Origin: Spirochaetota bacterium
GTDB lineage: Bacteria > Spirochaetota > UBA4802 > JAFGDQ01
Assembly: GCA_034190085.1 (NCBI GenBank)
Contig: JAXHTS010000015.1
Location: 57,448-121,447, forward strand
DNA: 64,000 nt
Reading direction: 5' to 3'
Shown: positions 62,192-64,000 of the stretch, in pieces
Layout of the letters: each line of letters begins with the position of its first letter
How positions within the stretch are numbered: the first letter of the stretch is position 1
Made by a program: the position numbers and the translations under genes
Notes under the pieces: generated by a model
The model's database searches: none
Seen by the model: only the letters and a program-made list of their open reading frames with translations
What the model was told of the DNA's origin: nothing

Positions 62192-63049
62192 TCAGATTAT
62201 TTCCAATTTTACAGTAAATGATATCTCTTTTGTGGATTCATTACCAGAGTAATCAGAGGTTACAACCTTTAAATGATTCAGTCCATCATTATAGGTAATA
62301 TTGCAAATTTTATAATACCCCTTTTCATCAAAAAGATTCTGAAATGTTTTACCCCCAATTGTCAATCCATTTTTTGAATAAGCAATCTCTGAGAAATCCA
62401 ATTCCATAGCCTTCTGATTGTTAAAAATCACCCTTAACCTGAATATCCCCAACCGTTCCCTTCTGTTTATCGAATCAATGATATTTATTAATAAGGGGTA
62501 ATGGCGTGTAATTCTTATATTAGTATTATCATTTATAATGAAGTACCTATCAGCAACCCTTATGTATAAGTCCAATATTTTTGGTTGCTGAATATCTGTA
62601 TACTCAGGAAGAAGGATAAATGGATTGATAGATCTCTTTTCGAATATGTTCAATAATGAGAAGTGCAGATGCTTTCCATAGGAGCGCCCAGTATTGCCAA
62701 TTGATCCCAGCGTTTCATTTGTCATGTAAAATTTATTATATCCTAAACCTTCTGTTAGATGCATATAAATTGAATAGATATTATCATCATGTTTTATAAT
62801 CTTATAATTACCGCCACCAGGATAATTCTCTATGGGAAAAATAGATTTATCCCAGAAATATAGCAGTTCTCCATCAGCAACAGGATAGACCCTATTGTTG
62901 CTTGAGATAATATCAACACCGTCATGGAAGTGATCTCCCCTTGATTCACCAAAGGTCGAGGTAATTTTTCCGTTATCAACAGGCCATCTAAAGAAGGTAT
63001 TGAGCAGTAATAAGAAGAAAAAACAGATAAAAGGGATGAAGGTTTTCAT
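62192..63049 (-). CDS. M23 family metallopeptidase
   Basis: 285 aa. N-terminal signal or anchor FIPFICFFFLLLLNTFF. LytM domain: RWPVDNGKITSTFGESRGDH then FHDGVDI (zinc His and Asp), VYPVADGELLYFW, YSIYMHLTEGLGYN, GSIGNTGRSYGKHLHFSLLN (the H-x-H pair). All zinc ligands are present, so it is likely active on peptidoglycan cross-bridges. The last 90 residues are a beta domain (LRVIFNNQKAMELDFSEIAY, LNHLKVVTSDYSGNESTKEI) like an Ig-type envelope domain. It is exported to the periplasm or surface. Confidence 0.9.
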   Translation of the reverse strand: MKTFIPFICFFFLLLLNTFFRWPVDNGKITSTFGESRGDHFHDGVDIISSNNRVYPVADGELLYFWDKSIFPIENYPGGGNYKIIKHDDNIYSIYMHLTEGLGYNKFYMTNETLGSIGNTGRSYGKHLHFSLLNIFEKRSINPFILLPEYTDIQQPKILDLYIRVADRYFIINDNTNIRITRHYPLLINIIDSINRRERLGIFRLRVIFNNQKAMELDFSEIAYSKNGLTIGGKTFQNLFDEKGYYKICNITYNDGLNHLKVVTSDYSGNESTKEISFTVKLEII

Positions 63050-63299
63050 AATATTAGTTCAATATTACTTGTTCCCCTTGAATTATATCATTAAACCAAT
63101 ATCTTAACTAAGATTGGGAGGTCTGTTACCCAGCTTATAATAAATGATATAAAAGTAAAGACATTTATTATGAATAAAACCACTACTTCTCAGACTGTGT
63201 GAAAACTATTAAATTTTTTATAAGAACCAAAGCAATTATTTACGGATCATCAAATAATAATAAAATGATTGCTGTGAAATAAATTATTGAGGTTCAAAG

Positions 63300-63815
63300 A
63301 TGAATTATATAAAAGGGACATCCAGGGAGCAGATATTTCTTTTCAATGAATGCATAGAAGAAATAATAGCAGAAGATAATATTGTTAGATTTATAGATGC
63401 TTATGTTGAATCTCTTGATATGGAAGGTCTTGGATTTAAGATGCCAAAGGGTAATACGGGAACTCCTCCATATAGACCTCAGTTGAAATTAAAGATTTAT
63501 ATTTATGGATATTTTGAGAAGATACGCGGTAGCCGGAGATTAGAAAAAGAATGTCATCGGAATAAAGAACTAATATGGCTTACAAATTCTCTTGCGCCTG
63601 ATTTTAAAACAATATCAGATTTTAGAAAAGATAATCATAAAGCGTTTAGAAATATTTTCAAAGATTTTTAAAACTTTGTCATAAGCTCCAACTTCTTTCA
63701 TTTAAAGTAGTTGCAATTGACGGTACTAAAATGAGAGGTCAAAATAGTTTGAATGAAGTCTATAAAAAAAAGTATCGAAAAAGTTGAGAACGAAATTGAA
63801 GGGATTGTCCCGCCT
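63300..63815 (+). pseudogene. Broken IS1182-type transposase
   Basis: From ATG 63300: REQIFLFNECIEEIIAEDNI, VRFIDAYVESLDMEGLGF, TPPYRPQLKLKIYIYGYFEK then IRGSRRLEKECHRN. This is the N-terminal part of IS1182/IS5-type transposases. A frameshift stops it at 63671; the next frame reads LKLCHKLQLLSFKVVAIDGT then KMRGQNSLNEVY with the first catalytic Asp. A second shift gives SIEKVENEIEG, after which the rest is lost. CAGACTGTGTGAAAAC at 63191 resembles the left terminus of this family. It is cut off by the IS3-type element that starts about 63871. Confidence 0.75.
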
Positions 63816-63870
63816 TTAGTTGAAATTCTTTAGCGGTAAGGATCTTTAACATGATCCTAACTTACTTTTC

Positions 63871-64000
63871 TGTCAATCAGGTGGCCTTGCCCCAAAAAAG
63901 AGGACATGAAGTTAAGCGAAAGAAACGATAATAAGCTTAACGGAGGAGTCAATGAAATCAAGAAGAAAATTTGACAAACAATTTAAGATTGATTCAGTAG
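63871..64000 (+). mobile_element. IS3-type insertion sequence, left end (continues past window)
   Basis: TGTCAATCAGGTGGCCTTGC then CCCAAAAAAGAGGAC is the probable left terminal repeat, followed 50 bases on by an orfA start. It matches the IS3 remnant terminus at 3097-3113 at 16 of 17 bases. Confidence 0.65.
63952..64000 (+). CDS. IS3 family transposase orfA, first 16 codons
   Basis: ATG 63952 with CGGAGGAG nine bases upstream. MKSRRKFDKQFKIDSV is the usual start of IS3 orfA (a helix-turn-helix protein). Cut by the window edge. Confidence 0.7.
   Translation, partial: MKSRRKFDKQFKIDSV

Overview
The window looks like an AT-rich chromosomal segment from a Gram-negative, probably anaerobic bacterium. 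Evidence for an outer membrane: a TolC-type protein, beta-barrel-like proteins and several lipoproteins. Evidence for anaerobic life: a class III (glycyl radical) ribonucleotide reductase and two different molybdenum/tungsten-pterin enzymes. A spirochaete or similar deep lineage is plausible, but no marker here fixes the phylum. I saw no CRISPR array and no convincing tRNA; the one clear RNA gene is RNase P RNA (rnpB).

Region by region. 0-5.1 kb is decayed accessory DNA: a TolC N-terminus running off the left edge, a broken metallophosphoesterase, an intact flavodoxin, an IS3 remnant, a perfect 42-bp palindrome and a broken beta-propeller lipoprotein. 5.6-12.9 kb is a metallopterin cluster: a membrane protein, large and small subunits resembling pyrogallol-phloroglucinol transhydroxylase (with an added SCP2-like N-terminal domain and one Fe-S cluster site lost), an FmdE-type protein and an acyl-CoA synthetase (ADP-forming) alpha-type protein. 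12.9-18.7 kb is an accessory island between two copies of a palindromic GTCATTCCGG-type element. It carries a broken DUF5615 toxin-like gene and a two-gene TIR / TIR-like-HATPase-NB-ARC-TPR operon whose TPRs are eight almost identical 126-bp repeats: a candidate NLR-like defence system. Next come an array of short palindromes (18.87-19.05 kb) and a coiled-coil gene.

20.4-24.9 kb carries a fused metallopterin oxidoreductase-cysteine desulfurase followed by an EgtD-type histidine methyltransferase, which together fit an oxygen-independent ergothioneine route. 25-36 kb is mostly chromosomal: a large beta-helix lipoprotein, a DsbA-like isomerase, yidD, purA, TPR and UPF0104 proteins, and an RRM protein. 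36.5-46.7 kb has meaB, a methyltransferase, a glycosyltransferase/GH130 cluster and trpBA. 46.9-54 kb has rnpB, an operon of exported and barrel-like proteins (one with HhH motifs), and small unknowns. 54.3-63 kb has nrdD split from its glycyl-radical peptide, nrdG, a glycosyltransferase, a winged-helix regulator with a degenerate receiver, two CNNM/CorC-type membrane proteins and an M23 peptidase. The right end has a broken IS1182-type transposase abutting the start of an IS3-type element whose terminal sequence matches the remnant at 3.1 kb.

The most interesting parts are the NLR-like operon, the ergothioneine synthase fusion, the modified transhydroxylase with its lost cluster, the split NrdD and the GT/GH130 cluster.
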